DNA from: Bryum argenteum
Taxonomy: Eukaryota; Streptophyta; Bryopsida; Bryales; Bryaceae
Assembly (NCBI GenBank): GCA_037043015.1
Contig: CM073327.1
Span: forward strand, 3,454,727 to 3,518,726
Direction: 5' to 3'
Length of the DNA: 64,000 nucleotides
Shown in pieces: positions 21,735 to 34,004 of the stretch. The stretch's first letter is position 1; every line of letters starts with the position of its first letter. The notes below the pieces were generated by a model. The model made no database searches. It was not told where the DNA came from and worked only from the letters and a program-made list of their open reading frames with translations. The position numbers and the translations under genes were made by a program.

Positions 21735-23640
21735 ATACTAGTCTATTATTCAAGGCAACTAATTTTATTTTTATTTTTGTTTTGATTGCAAGTAACACTA
21801 TGATCAAGGAACCCCCGGTCTATCATTTTCTATCATTTAAGGCAGGTAGATTGTTTTGTTTTGTAACATTATGATCCCGGACCGCTGGTCAAAACGAGCT
21901 GCATGAAGTGTCTTTGGAAGCCAGTTTTTGTAGAGTTGTGGAAAACAATCCGAGGGTTTTTGTAGAGTTGTGGAAAACAATCCGATTGCAACAGGGGTTG
22001 ACAAGTCCCAAGATATTGAATTTTGAAGTATTTTGGCCCCCAAATCACTAGAATGATGATTACAAAGATGACCTAATGATAGATATAGGAGAAAAACCAG
22101 AGAAACCATCCACACAAGAATCACATCATTTGGAGCTACATTATCAATACCAAAACTAAATATCCGTGGCAGCGGTGCGGGCCATACTAGTTTATTATTT
22201 AACATAGGTAGTTTGCTTTGTTTTGTGTGCAAGTAACACTATGATCTTAGGAACCGGGGGTTGAATGGGGCTGCATGAGGTGTCATTAGAAGGAGGATAT
22301 TTTGTAGAGTTTTTAAAAACAATTGGATCTCAAAATGGATTAACGGGTCCCCATGATATTGAATTTTGAAGTATTTATGGCCTTAAAATCACCAAAATTA
22401 CAAAAATGATCTATTTGTAAACATTATCTCTGTGGCAACGCCATGAATCATACTAGTCTATTATTTAAGGGAGTTACTACTTTAAGGGTTTTGTTTTGTG
22501 ACATTATGATTTGGAGGAGGCCGGTCGGAACAGGCCGCATGAGGTGTTTTTGGAAGCGGATTTTTTGTAGAGTTGTGGCAAATGGGCCACATGAGGTGTT
22601 TTTCACTCCGTGGGCCGCAATCAGTGATATGACTCCCCGTATAAAGTGTCTCGTACTCTCGTAGTGTCTCCTACAATTATCAACATTATTTTAGAGTTGT
22701 GGGGCTTCTTTTCTACCTTCGTATATTTTAACTATAAAGGGTGGCATTTATCCTAATCATTTATTGGTTCTATCAAATGTTATAATATCTTTGTATTAGT
22801 TACTCCTATTAATTCATCGTAGAAGTCAATAACCTATCTTGTTGTACATTTGGGCACTACCTTCTCACCTCATCAATCTTCTCTTTTCTTCCATCAATTT
22901 TGAGCCAAAACTTTAGATGTTCTCGTCAAGTGTAAAGTAAAGAGAAAATCCAAGAAAGGTTTCCTTTCGATTTGTGGTGAGTCATTTATGCCCCACCCTT
23001 GTTCAAGGGTGCATGTATGAAAAGTTAAGCAAGCTTGGTCAAAACACTTTCTTGTCACCCAAAGATTTTTATGTTTTAAATTTTTATTTAATTATGTTCA
23101 TGTATGATATTATTCTAATATGAAAATAAAAGAACTCAAGGCAATGACTTGTATGATACACTAAGGAGATGATACATCAAAGAATAGAACCAATGGTGGG
23201 AGGATACTAAAGAACCTAACATGGTTATAGATTTGAGATACCCAAGGGGCACACAAGGATACCTCAAATCTCATTTAATGCTAGATTCTTGATATTCTTG
23301 ATTGATATACTCTAATCACTAGAGAGAATCAACCTGTTAACAAAAAGATAAATATGTAGGTTGAAAACTTAGGCCGAAACAAAGCCATTCTCATCAATTA
23401 TACAAGGCACGTAGTTTGTTTTGTGAGTTTGTGACTTTATGATCTCAGGGACCGGTGGTCGGATCACGCCATATGAGGTGTTGTTGGAAGGAGGGTATTT
23501 ACACAGGGGTGTGGGCAATATTCAGATCCTCGATGAGATTGAAGAATTCCAAGATATTGAATCTCAAAGTATTTATGTCTCTAGAGGTACTAGAAATTAA
23601 TTGTATGAGCATGGGAACGCCGATGGGGCGTACTAGTTTG
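21735..23640 (+). repeat. Array of diverged repeat units, about 265 bp each
   Basis: Unit starts, marked by ACTAGTCTATTATTTAAGG or variants followed by AGTTTGTTTTGTTTTG, occur near 21735, 21828 (nested or truncated), 22184, 22449 and 23395. Each unit continues with an ATTATGATC..GG block, a GCATGAGGTGTTTTTGGAAG block, a CCAAGATATTGAATTTTGAA block, and ends with a GTGGCAACGCCATGAG-like sequence. The spacing between the two best units (22184 and 22449) is 265 bp. Sequence between 22680 and 23390 is unrelated. The units are non-coding. Confidence 0.75.
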
Positions 23641-24340
23641 ACATAAACACAACCATTTACATTTGACACTTTTCCATTCTCATCTACTTTTCCATTCTCA
23701 TATATTTCTATAGGGCGCCAAACACAATGTAATTTTAGGAAAATTGTGATATTCAAATATTGAGATAATTGTAGAAAATATCACCATATTGAATAATGGA
23801 ATAGCGTGATATTTGAATACTAGGTTGCCAAACATGACCTAAATGTAGGCAACTCTATGAAAACTTCCTTGCACTACCCAAGCTGATTTTTTTCTAGTTT
23901 GAATCTTCGGAAGGAGATTTTTTGTTGTGTGAAGTGCAAAAGTAGACCTTGCAATATTTCCCACACCCCGCGAGATCTTTTACATCCATCCACGGTTGAA
24001 CATATGTATGGGTGTAGATACATATAACCACATAGCAAATTGCATAAAGACTTGTGCCCTCTCGATAAGATGAAGTAGAATGAAAAATCAAAACAAGTTT
24101 CATATAATTTAACATCCAAAGAAACAAAAGTTAAATCTTTAAGATTCCCCTATCAGCATATCTCCAACATACTTGTTGAGTGATTCTCAATTGTTCAAAC
24201 CTAAGGACTTCTTTATGTTAGCAGAATTGCAGTTCAACCAAGAAATCACCTTGGGTGGAAGTGCTTGAATCCATAAGAATGACAAATATAGATTGATGAG
24301 TTGTCGACATAACTTACTATCTTAATGTACGATTTCACTA
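23641..24340. other. AT-rich intergenic DNA
   Basis: No supported gene. The overlapping minus-strand frames at 23874-24127 have no recognisable domain. Confidence 0.4.
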
Positions 24341-24570
24341 CACCCACTTGTCATCAAATGGCACGTGAGACATCAAATTGCAAGACTTAATGAAGACATG
24401 CTTTTCACACCCAACTTGACATCAAATGACATGTGATTTTATGAAACATGTAAGTTAGAACTCATTGCACACATATTCATACCCACTTGTCAACAAAAGA
24501 CAAATGAACTATGAAATCGTAAGAGGTCGTCTCCCTGACTTATCAATTATACCCACTTGGCAGCAACAAA
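24341..24570 (+). repeat. Tandem repeat, about 67-72-bp unit, 4 diverged copies
   Basis: Units beginning with variants of CACCCACTTGTCATCAAATG start near 24341, 24408, 24480 and 24549. The array lies about 400 bp upstream of the transporter start codon, in its likely promoter region. Confidence 0.7.
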
Positions 24571-24959
24571 TGGTGGGATGCGAATCCACAACGCCTCGAA
24601 AGTCTCGAACAGAGTTCCTTCAAACAGGGCAAGATTCTCTTTTAGCCGGTAGTGTTGTCCGAAGTATTAAAGTATTATATAATTTTGTGTACATATGTTG
24701 CGCTCCGGCATCTTGAAGGTCAGCGAGCACATCAACGAGCACTTTTCATGTGAAAGTGACCGCCTGGATGTCATCAGCACTCGAAAAATCAGCATAATCG
24801 AGCACCTTCGAGATCGTCGTGGATCCAACTCGAAGGTCGGATGGAGCTTCCAGACTTCGATTGTTCAGCACCTTGACAAACATTCGTGTAAGGAACGAGA
24901 ATAGCTAGCTTGATCAATCACTTGTTTTCTCATGATCTTTTGCATTCATGGTTCACAGG

Positions 24960-27137
24960 ATGGAGCTCGAGCGGGCCGACCATGAGGACTATGTCGGAGA
25001 CGGCACGGTTGATTTTCGACGACGTCAATGCAAAAAATCCTCGTCAGGGCAGTGGAGAGCTGCCTTCTTCGTCATGGGTACCCCTTCTCTACCAAATCTG
25101 GACGAGTCATCGAATGGAAGTTGCACAGATTGTATGATGATTGACTGAGTTTGGGTTTTGGTGTGGCAGGAGTGCAGCTGTTGGAGCGAGTTGCGTACTA
25201 CGGCATCGCGCTGAACTTAGTGACGTACCTGGTGGTCGAGCTTCACCAGGGGACACAAGAGTCCAGCTCCACCATCTTCAACTGGGCGGGCGTGGCATGG
25301 CTGTTGCCGTTGCTTGGCGGCTTCTTGGCCGATGCATACGTCGGCCGATTCTGGATGATCGCCGCGTCTCTTGTTATCTACCTCCTGGTACGGACGTCCG
25401 AGCCGTTTAATCGATTAAAAAAAAGAGAAGGAAACGAAGCACTTGGATATGGTTATTTTACTTGAGAAAGATCAGTGAGAGTGAGTATGGCGATTGACGA
25501 TGAACCGGGAATCTTGTTCAGGGTCTTGTGCTTCTGTCGGTGTCCATGTCGATTGATGGACTACGACCACCACCTTGTGTGATCACAAGCGCGAACTGTG
25601 TACCGGCAACACCAGCACAGAAAGGATTTTTCTTCGGAGCGCTCTACGTGGTGGCCATTGGAGTCGGTGGCGTATCGCCATGTCTGTCACCGTTCGGCGC
25701 CGATCAGTTTAACGAGGACGACCAGAAGGAGAGACGAATGAAGCGCTCGTTTTTCAATTACTGGGGGATCGCCATTTCTGGTGGCAGCGTCGTCGCCCTC
25801 TCTGGTAAGATCGAACAACACCCTCGTCTTGATAATCTTGTGTCGATGTGTGCGAGATGGAATGAGTGGATTGATTGGGGTGTGCCTGCAGCGCTGGTGT
25901 ATGTGCAAGATCGGGTTTCGTGGGGATGGGGTTTCGCGCTGCCGGCGTTCGGGCTGGCCATGGCGATCCTGCTGCTTATCTGCGGCATTCCCAGGTACCG
26001 GCACCAGCTACCCAAGGGCAGCCCCTTGACAGAGGTAGCGCAGGTGTTCACCGCGGCCTTCCGCAATGCAAAACAGGACATTCCTAACGATCCATTCCTG
26101 CTTCACGACGTCACTAAGGAGGGGCAGATAATCGTGCTTCACACGAACACGTTAAGGTGCGCCCGCTTCCATCCGTGGTACCCCGTGCTCCCATGCATCT
26201 TCTAACGTTCGTATGATCAATTCGGCAGGTTTCTGGACAAAGCTGCGGTGATCCGACCAGAGCTCGCGGGTCAGGTAAAAACAACGAGTCCGTGGCGACT
26301 GTGCAGCGTGACGCAAGTGGAGGAAGTGAAGCTGTTGGTACGCGTGATGCCCATCTGGGTCTTCTCCTTGATGTTCATGGTGCACATCACACAGCTCACC
26401 TCCTTCTTCCTTCGTCAAGGGATCAGCATGGACTTGTCCATGGGCCCCAACTTCAAGATCCCGGCCGCATCGCTTACCATCTTCAACTCCTTGACATGCA
26501 TCCTGACCATCCCGCTCTATGACAAGGTAATCACAGTTTGAAAGTGCAGTGCTCACTTCGATTATGGCTTTCTCGATCTTATGAGTGCTCGATTTTGTAG
26601 TTTTTCGTGCCGCTGATGCGCCGGATCACGGGCAACGAGCGTGGAATCTCTATGCTGCAACGAATTGGCGCGGGCCTGGTGATCACCACGATAGCGATGG
26701 TGGTAGCGGCCGTGGTGGAGGGCAAACGATTGCAAGTGGTGAAAGAGCACAACCTGCAGGACCGGCCGGGAGTGCCAGTGCCCATGAGCGCGTTCTGGCT
26801 AATCCCGCAGTACGTGATCTTCGGCATCGCCGAGATCTTGGTCATCCTCGGCCAGATCGAGTTCTTCTACGACCAAGCCCCTGACAACATGCAAAGCATC
26901 GGGACCGCTCTGTACACTAGCAACACCGGCGTCGCGCACTTCCTCTGCACTGCCATTCTTGAACTCACGGTCAGGGCTACCAGACACAGCGATCAGCCTT
27001 GGATTGTCAACAATTTGAACCGCTGCCGCATTGACCTCTATTACTGGATGCTGGCCACTCTTGGCGCTGTCAACTTCGTTTTCTATCTTCTCGCTGCGAA
27101 ATGGTACACTTACAAAACAAGCGTACGCCACTACTGA
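24960..27137 (+). CDS. NRT1/PTR family (NPF) proton-coupled transporter
   Basis: Six exons: 24960-25077, 25170-25387, 25522-25804, 25892-26156, 26229-26526 and 26601-27137. They join in frame to 572 residues, normal for this family. The N-terminus holds the family-typical DGTVDF, then the first helix ERVAYYGIALNLVTYL, then ADAYVGRFW, FGADQFNEDD, FFNYWGI, QGISMDLSMGPNFKIPAASL, TGNERG and IEFFYDQAPDNM. About twelve hydrophobic helices span the plasma or vacuolar membrane. Family members import nitrate, di/tripeptides or hormones with protons; the C-terminal half looks most like the peptide-type NPF5/NPF8 clades, an inference from memory. The ExxER motif reads Q42-L-L-E45-R46, so its first Glu is replaced. 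The start is the first ATG before DGTVDF; an AG at 24957-24958 hints at a 5'-UTR intron. The gene is convergent with the next one. Confidence 0.92.
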
Positions 27138-27973
27138 GACCGCCCATGGACAAGTCCGCATTGTAAGTCGACGCGACCTTGAAGATAGTGTACATATATT
27201 CCAAAGCGCAGGAACATTCCCGGTTCTGTTTTTCAAATCAACATGCAATTGGAGGGTCCACTTATTGTCCATTGAAACTGCCTACTGCAGCTACAGGCTT
27301 CATGTAGCTACCAGGGTATCTACGTTACGTTCCATGTCCGACAAAGATACCACGGCACCTAACACGACCATGTTCGACACCTGTACCTACAGCGTCCGCT
27401 GCACATGGAAGGTGTACCGCTCTCGCATAAAATTAGAATGATGGTAGTCATGGTACACGATGGGTATGTCCTCACATTCTGCAATCTAAGTACTTGCAAT
27501 TGCGCTAAAAAAGGAAAGGGAAAGAAACGAATTTTCCAGCTAACATTCTTTCGCTTAGAAAACGCTTTCCTATCTGCAACTTGCCAATACCATACAGTGT
27601 CCTCAAGATTACTCACACGTTTGATGCGATTTCTGTTATCAGCATTATCCGAAATATGCTTATCTGGACATGAGTGAGAGAAGTTGAAGCGAGACCCAAA
27701 GTTTGATAATAGTTCGCCTTTATATAACAAAAGACTTCTGGCCGCTTACGAAGGTAAGCTTCGCCAGATACAGAAGGCAACACTAAGCTGCAAGCAGCTA
27801 ATACACATTACGTAGATAATCCAAGAACTAGAGACCCTGAACAAGCCTGAACTGCTCAATTATGGTACATGCTATCTTACAATCCGTCTTCTGGACCGCT
27901 TGTACATATACAGATCTCTGCAAAAATCACACTTGGGGTCAATGTCGACCTCACTTCGAATCGAAGTAATCAT
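27138..27973. other. Convergent 3' intergenic region
   Basis: This 836-bp gap must hold the 3' UTRs and polyadenylation signals of the transporter (+) and the coiled-coil gene (-). No other gene seen. Confidence 0.5.
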
Positions 27974-30900
27974 CTACTCCTCGGACTTCGACTCCTTCTC
28001 GGACTTCTTGGAAGAAGATTTCTCCGACTCCTGGGACTTCGATTCCTCCTCAGTTTTGCTCCCCGACTTCTTGGAAGAAGATTTGGTCTCGGAAGACTTG
28101 CTCTCAGACGAAACCTCCTCGGAGACAGTTTCGGAGATCTCAGTCATGTCGGAGATGAGAGAATTGTCCTTCTCCTTCATGGACTTCTCGAAGTCTTTCA
28201 CTTCCTCCTCGAGCTGTTGCGCCTTTTCGATCTTCTTGATGGCATCCCTCTCACGGCCACGGATGACACGCTTGTGCTCCTCGACCTTGACACCCACCTT
28301 GCGAAGCTGCTCTTCCAAGCTGGAGTTCGTGCTCTCCAACTCCTCAATCTCGCTCTCGTACTCTGAGATCTTCTTCTCCAGCGAGTGGAACTTGCTCTCG
28401 AAGCTTTCGGCCTTGCGGGACATGTGTTTCAGTTCCTTTCTCGCCTCGTCACGTTCCTTGCGAAGAGTCTTGAGCTTGCTGCTCAAATCTGCCAGACGGT
28501 CGCTGTGCTTCTGCAGAATGTTATCCTTCTCGGAGATTGTGGAATCCTTCTCCGAGAGTTCCGCGCTCAGACCGTCGACTTTAGCGGCCTTGCTCCTCGT
28601 GGAGTCCAATTCCTTCGTCAGTCGCTCTTCAGATTCGTGAAGCTCCTCGACCTTCTTCATCTCCTCCTCCAGCCTGGAAGATAGAGTGTCTGCTTCATAG
28701 GCTCTGGCCTTCACAGTTTCGAGTTCCTCGCGGAGACGCTTCTGGTCCTCCGACTTGCCCTCGGACTTCTTAATCTCCTCCTCGAGTCTAGCGGACAATT
28801 CACGAGCTTCCGCGGCCTTCGACCTTGTGCCCTCGAGCTCCTCGGCAATCTTCTTGACAGCCTTGGATTTCTCCTTCACTCGCTTCTCCTCCGCGCTCAA
28901 TCGCTCCGACAGGTCGTCAGCTTCGGCAGCCTTCGCCTTGTAGGAGTCCAGCTCCTCGAGCAAGCTCTTCTGCGACTCAGTAAGCTCCTTCACCTTGTTC
29001 ATCTCCTCCTCGAGCCTGGAGGATAGATCATCAGCGTCGGCAGCTTTGCTTCTGGCAGCATCGAGCTCCTCCCTGAGTCTCTTCTGGTCCTCTGATTTAC
29101 CCTCCGACTTCTTAATTTCCTCCTCAAGCCTGGCGGACAAGCTGCGAGCCTCCTCAGCCTTCGACCTCGTCTCGCTCAGCTCCTTTGACAGTCTCTTCTC
29201 AGATTCCGTCTTCTCCTTGACGATCTTAATCTCCTTCTCCAGCCTGGAGGACAGACCCTCGGCTTCGTAGGCCTTGGCTTTAGTTGACTCAAGTTCTTCC
29301 CTGAGCTTGCGCTGCTCCTCCTCCTTGCCATCGGCACGTGCAATCTCCGCCTCGAGCCTGGAAGACAAGTCCTTTGATTCAGACACCTTCTTCCTGTGAA
29401 TCTCGAGCTCTTCGGAAAGTCTCTTCTCAACATCATCTCGCGACTTCAACTTCTCAGATTGTTTCGTCACTCTCGTCTTCAAGGTCTTAGTTTCGCTCTC
29501 GTACTTCTCCTCGAGCTCGTGCATTTCAGTCTCGAGAGTGGTGTAGTGAGTGTCGGCTTCGTAAGCTCTCGCCTTCACTGACTCCAATTCCTCCCTGAGC
29601 CTGCTCTGCTCCTCGGACTTGTCCTTGGAATTCTTAATCTCCTCCTCAAGTCTGATGGACAGAGAGCGAGCTTCCTCGGCTCTGGCCCTGGTATCCTCGA
29701 GCTCGCGGGCAATCTTGGCAATACCTTCAGATTTCGCCTTCACTCGCTCTTTCTCGGCGGACAGCTCGTCGCGGAGGTTGTCGAGCTCGTAATCCTTGGA
29801 GCGAGCCTCGTCGGCCTTCTCCTTGGCCAATGCATCCTTCTCATCGGCCTTGGAGTATGCGCTCGACACCTTCTCCCTGATGCTGGTAATGCTCTCCTCC
29901 AAGCTTCTCTTCTCCTTCGACAAGCTGTCAACTTGCCTCCTTGCGGCTTCCTTCTTCTCCATGGCTGTCTTCTTGTCAGAGTCGATTGCTTGCTTCTCCG
30001 ACTCAAGATGATCTACTTCATCTTCCGCCTCCGAAAGATGTTTCTCAAGGTCCGCGATGCGCTCAGCCAACACACGTGCGTGACCGGAATCAGCATCAGC
30101 CCTCTTACGGAGCTTGTCAAGCTCCGACTCGAGGGAAGCAGATTTATCCTGCTCGTGAGACAGATGATCCTCAAGCTCACTGGCGCGTGCAGATTCGTTC
30201 TCCAAATCCTTCTTGTACTTGCTCAAGATCGACTCAATCCTCTCCTTCGCAACGCCGAGAGACGAAAGCTCAGAGTCCATGTCCTTCACCTTCTTGGACA
30301 TCTCAGCCGCGCGGCGGTCAAGCTCCGCTGCCCTCTCTGCATTTTTAGCGGCCCGATCCTTGTACTCCTCAACCTAAACAAACGAAATACGGTATCACAC
30401 GTTAGACATTGAAGCAAGGCAGAGTCTTTATCCCATCTATCACATCTGTTCGCATGATCCCCAGCAAAAGCCATGGACATACCTTGTCTGCCAAGCTGCT
30501 GATCGTACCCTCCTTTCCTCCGATGACGGAATCCTTCTCACTGATAGTCGACTTGGCTTCAGAGTACTTAGCACGATACGTCCGGAGCTCCTTCTCAAAG
30601 CCGGAAGCCCTCTCCAAAGCCTCCTTGAGCTCGCCCTCAATCTGGTACACGCGAGCATCCAATTCCACCACCTTCGCCTTAGCATCGCGAGCTACCTTGT
30701 TAGCCTTCTCTGTCTGGCTGTTGGCAATGTCGAGAGCACCCTCGCAATCCTTGAGTGTCTTCGCTAACCGGTCGACCTCAGACTCAAGGAAATGAATCCT
30801 CTGTTCACGATGCACAACAAAGCAATGTCACAAAATGCAGCCAACTCAAACCCAAAAAAACATTCCAGCTACATATCCTATCCACTACAGGCTAGCTCTC

Positions 30901-31175
30901 TTAAAAATTCCTCTCGTCATTTCTTAACACTAAAAATCGCCTATGACAATGTACAGAAACACATTGGAAAAAGACGGGTCACATTCTCACTAAACTGCAG
31001 TAAGATTACTGACCTCTTCAGCTTCCTTGCCGAGCTTGGAAGGAATGACGACCTGGGCCGAAACGACGGCAGCATTCTCCATACCTCCAGCCTTATCCTG
31101 CGTCTGCTTGGCTCCAGACTCCAACTTCTGCTGGGCGAAGTCGACAATGTCGTCATGCCTGTCACCGAACTCCAT
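27974..31175 (-). CDS. Long coiled-coil protein with 38-residue repeats, family unknown
   Basis: Three exons on the minus strand: 31014-31175, 30483-30800 and 27974-30373, all joined in phase 0, give 959 residues. The donors are GTCAGT and GTATGT. Residues 1-54 form a short non-repetitive head; from about residue 55 the protein is almost continuous coiled coil. Between roughly residues 320 and 720 a 38-residue unit recurs about nine times, typified by LSSRLEEEMKKVEEL, then a charged stretch, EEL and A.A.EA. The last 60 residues are low-complexity Ser/Lys/Glu, ending ESKSEE. There is no motor head, transmembrane segment or nucleotide-binding motif. The architecture suggests a cytoskeletal, organelle-tethering or scaffold protein, but I do not recognise a family. 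The start codon at 31175 gives the first in-frame Met before clearly coding sequence. Confidence 0.85.
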
Positions 31176-31724
31176 GATGCGCTGCTAAACAAAAAAAATT
31201 ACTCACAAACTACACTGCACACGTCGAGTATTCACAAATGTATACAGAGGAGTTTAAGCTGCTGATTCTTGAGATTGTTGCTGATGCGGAAGCATTTTGT
31301 ACTAGAGAGGGAATTGGGAGTCGTAGTTATAGCTACGGTGGGTATGGTGTGTTGTTGCTCAGACGTGTCTAGACGCATGCTGCGGGGTGCCAAGTAGCTG
31401 CCACTTGGGAAACCCGGCAGGGAAAGCGAGTCCGTTGTGTGGGCACATCGTCACTGGCTGGAACTGAAGCAAAAGAGGCTTCTCGTCACCGCACCTTTGC
31501 TCCATCCGGATTCTGGATCACACGGTCACGGCCACTGCTGCTGGGATGCCGCCACGGTGCCAACCCCCCCCCCCCCGGCTCAATCATCACCCATGCTCTG
31601 CCTCCTGCTCTTTTTTCTTTTCTTTTCCTATTAACGGATGAATATCCTGCTCTTGCTGGAATTTTTATTTGGGTCATAAAGAAAAAGTGATAGCTTTTGG
31701 TGCTTTTTGGGACTTCGGACATGT
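31176..31724. other. Upstream region of the coiled-coil gene
   Basis: Probable promoter and 5' UTR (minus strand). It includes a run of about 16 C at 31564-31579. The open frames here are compositional. Confidence 0.4.
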
Positions 31725-32065
31725 TTAACCCCTGAAGGCCCAAGGGGTTTACAAAGAAATTTAGATGTGTTATAAATTGTGCATTTCCTAGTTTTGTAGA
31801 AGTTATGCTCAAAAAACAATATGAAAATCTTAATGGTAAGATTAGATCTGTATGATTAAATTCCTCGTAGTAGTAGATATTTATTTTGTAATGGATTTCA
31901 AACACTAAACCATTGAAAATCGATAAAAATCACACTTTTTATCATTAGTAAGTGGTAGTTGTTATGATTGGTTGAAAATATCTAATATATGGTAGAATGG
32001 AAAGAATCCACAAACAACCAAGAAGAATACCTGTTAGTTTCTCAAAATAGTAAGTTATACAACAC
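31725..32065. repeat. Isolated TTAA-family terminus
   Basis: TTAACCCCTGAAGGCCCAAG at 31725 resembles the left end of the TTAA elements. No matching right end lies before the next element, so it is probably a fragment. The rest of the stretch is AT-rich with no gene. Confidence 0.45.
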
Positions 32066-32819
32066 TAACTCCTAAGAGCCCAATCAACCATTTTATGGTC
32101 TATCCCAAATTTCAAGAATTTTAAGATTATTTATTTATTTATTTATTTATTTGACTTTTCAAATTTTTGTTGAGTTGGAAACCACATATAATTTACAGAA
32201 CCTCATTTGAAATCATAAATTGATCATAGTATGCCTTCAAACACAAACAAGACAAGGTTTTCTTAGTGTAACAAAACTTACTATTTTGGAAAACTAATGA
32301 GGTTCCTCATAGGATACTTGTAGCTTCTCTCCATTTTATCACATAGTATGTGATTTTAACCAATCATATCCATTTCCAATTGCTTATGATAGAAATTACA
32401 TTTTATATTGATTTTCAATGTTTTTTTCCTTTTAATTCATTATGAAACAAATATTTCCTATTTTAGGAAGTTTAACCGTGTAGGTCTAATTCAAGGTCTT
32501 TGTACTATGTTTGAAGCACTAGATCATAAGAGTCATGAAATTCATATTTTATAATACATCTAAGGTTTTTCAAACCCTCTGACCTCTAGGGGCTAAGAAA
32601 CCTTGCCTTGTTTGTGTTTGAAGGCTTGGTGTGAACAATCTATGATTCCAAGCGAGGTCTTGTAAATTGGATGTGGTTCTCAACTTACCAAACTTCTAAA
32701 ATTGTTTCTGGAAAAATGATTTATTTTATTTTTATTCTTATATTTTTTCTTAAGTCTAATAGAGCTCCTTAGAATTTGGAATCGACCATAAAATGATTGA
32801 TTGGGCTCTTAGAGGTTAA
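32066..32819. mobile_element. Foldback element with about 210-bp inverted arms
   Basis: The left terminus CTAACTCCTAAGAGCCCAAT (32066) pairs with the right terminus ending TTGGGCTCTTAGAGGTTAA (32819), and the pairing continues inward: GACCATAAAATG against CATTTTATGGTC, then GCCTTCAAACACAAACAAG (about 32232) against its reverse complement near 32605. The arms therefore cover about 32066-32275 and 32590-32819. Transcripts would form a long hairpin. The right TTAA (32816-32819) is shared with the left end of the next element. Confidence 0.8.
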
Positions 32820-34004
32820 CCCCTAAAAATCCTTGTTGCAAAATTGCTGAAATTCTCAAAAATGACCTTCTTCTACTTCAGGATCACTAAAAGGTAATTT
32901 AAGCATTATTAGAAGATCCAACTGTAGAATCCCAGAATTAACTTGATTTTCTACTCACATATAAAAGTTCAACCGTTCATTCTTCTCTATTTGTGAGATT
33001 ATAATGGTCAAAGTTGGCTGAATTTTGTTGTTGCGGGAACCCTCAAAACCATTTTGGGTTTTAACCCCTAAAAATACAGTAAAACCGATTCGGTTTTTAA
33101 AGATTTCGGGCAACTCATTTTAAGAAGTTAAATTGATATTTTTGCCTAAGATTTTTAATGGGTGCTCCCCATACTGTAATGTGTATATTGTAAAATTTGC
33201 AAAGCCAAATTTTACGATATTTTATAACCTTCATCTAGAAATTTCAGGTTTGAAGTCCAAAACGGGCAGTTTAAAATATTTTTTTTTTAAGTATTCTTAT
33301 TTGGAAATATGTTCATTGCCAAATTACTATTCAGATTCCAAAGTGTCCAAAGTCAAAAAAGTTACCAATTTTACAAGGGCAGCCTCCAAAACTTTCAAAA
33401 ACAATCTTCACAATTTCTAGTAATTTTACAATTTTTTCTTTCAAAAATTGCCAAAATTTGAGATTTTGGATTTTTTCCAAGATTTTTTTTTTCAAAATTC
33501 ACATTCTCATAAATGCACTTACTCACTGTCCAAATTTTTCTCAAAATGAATATATCATATGTGGTGCTTGTTTTACTATATAGTTGTTTTTTAGACCTTC
33601 TTTCATAAAATAATTTACATTAACTAAGGTCAAAAAGTGAAAATGGTCTCTAAAATTTTGCATGAGCCTACCCAACTTGATTACCTACATGAAAAAAAAT
33701 GACGGGAAAATGGTTGAAGTAACAATCATCAAGTTGCCCTTGGCACCATTTAGACAATGCCTCTCACGCAGCGGCAAAAAAAAGTGTTGGACAAACTTTG
33801 ATTGTTACGATCTCACAAATGACAAACATCCAACGGTTGAAATTTTGACCAATCCTTTGTATACAAGTTAGGTACAAGATCTTACGGTTCAAAATCTAAA
33901 ACCAGAAAAAAATGTTTCTCCACTTCCCCATTTCCCAACGAAGGTGAAAAATGGCACTTTTTGGTTCCGGAGGTTGAGGAAACGCTTGGATTTTTAGGGG
34001 TTAA
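32816..34004. mobile_element. TTAA-flanked element, 1189 bp
   Basis: The left end TTAACCCCTAAAAATCC (32816-32832) is the exact reverse complement of the right end (33988-34004). A further internal TTAACCCCTAAAAATAC copy of the terminus lies near 33062. The interior 33180-33845 matches two blocks at 1560-2240. There is no transposase frame. Confidence 0.8.

Noticed and set aside
28385-29581. Long open frames on the plus strand opposite the coiled-coil gene
   Set aside because: They are antisense shadows of a highly biased Glu/Lys/Ser/Leu codon pattern; the minus-strand protein is clearly the real one.
32130-32155. ATTT tandem run as a regulatory feature
   Set aside because: A simple sequence within a foldback arm; nothing indicates function.
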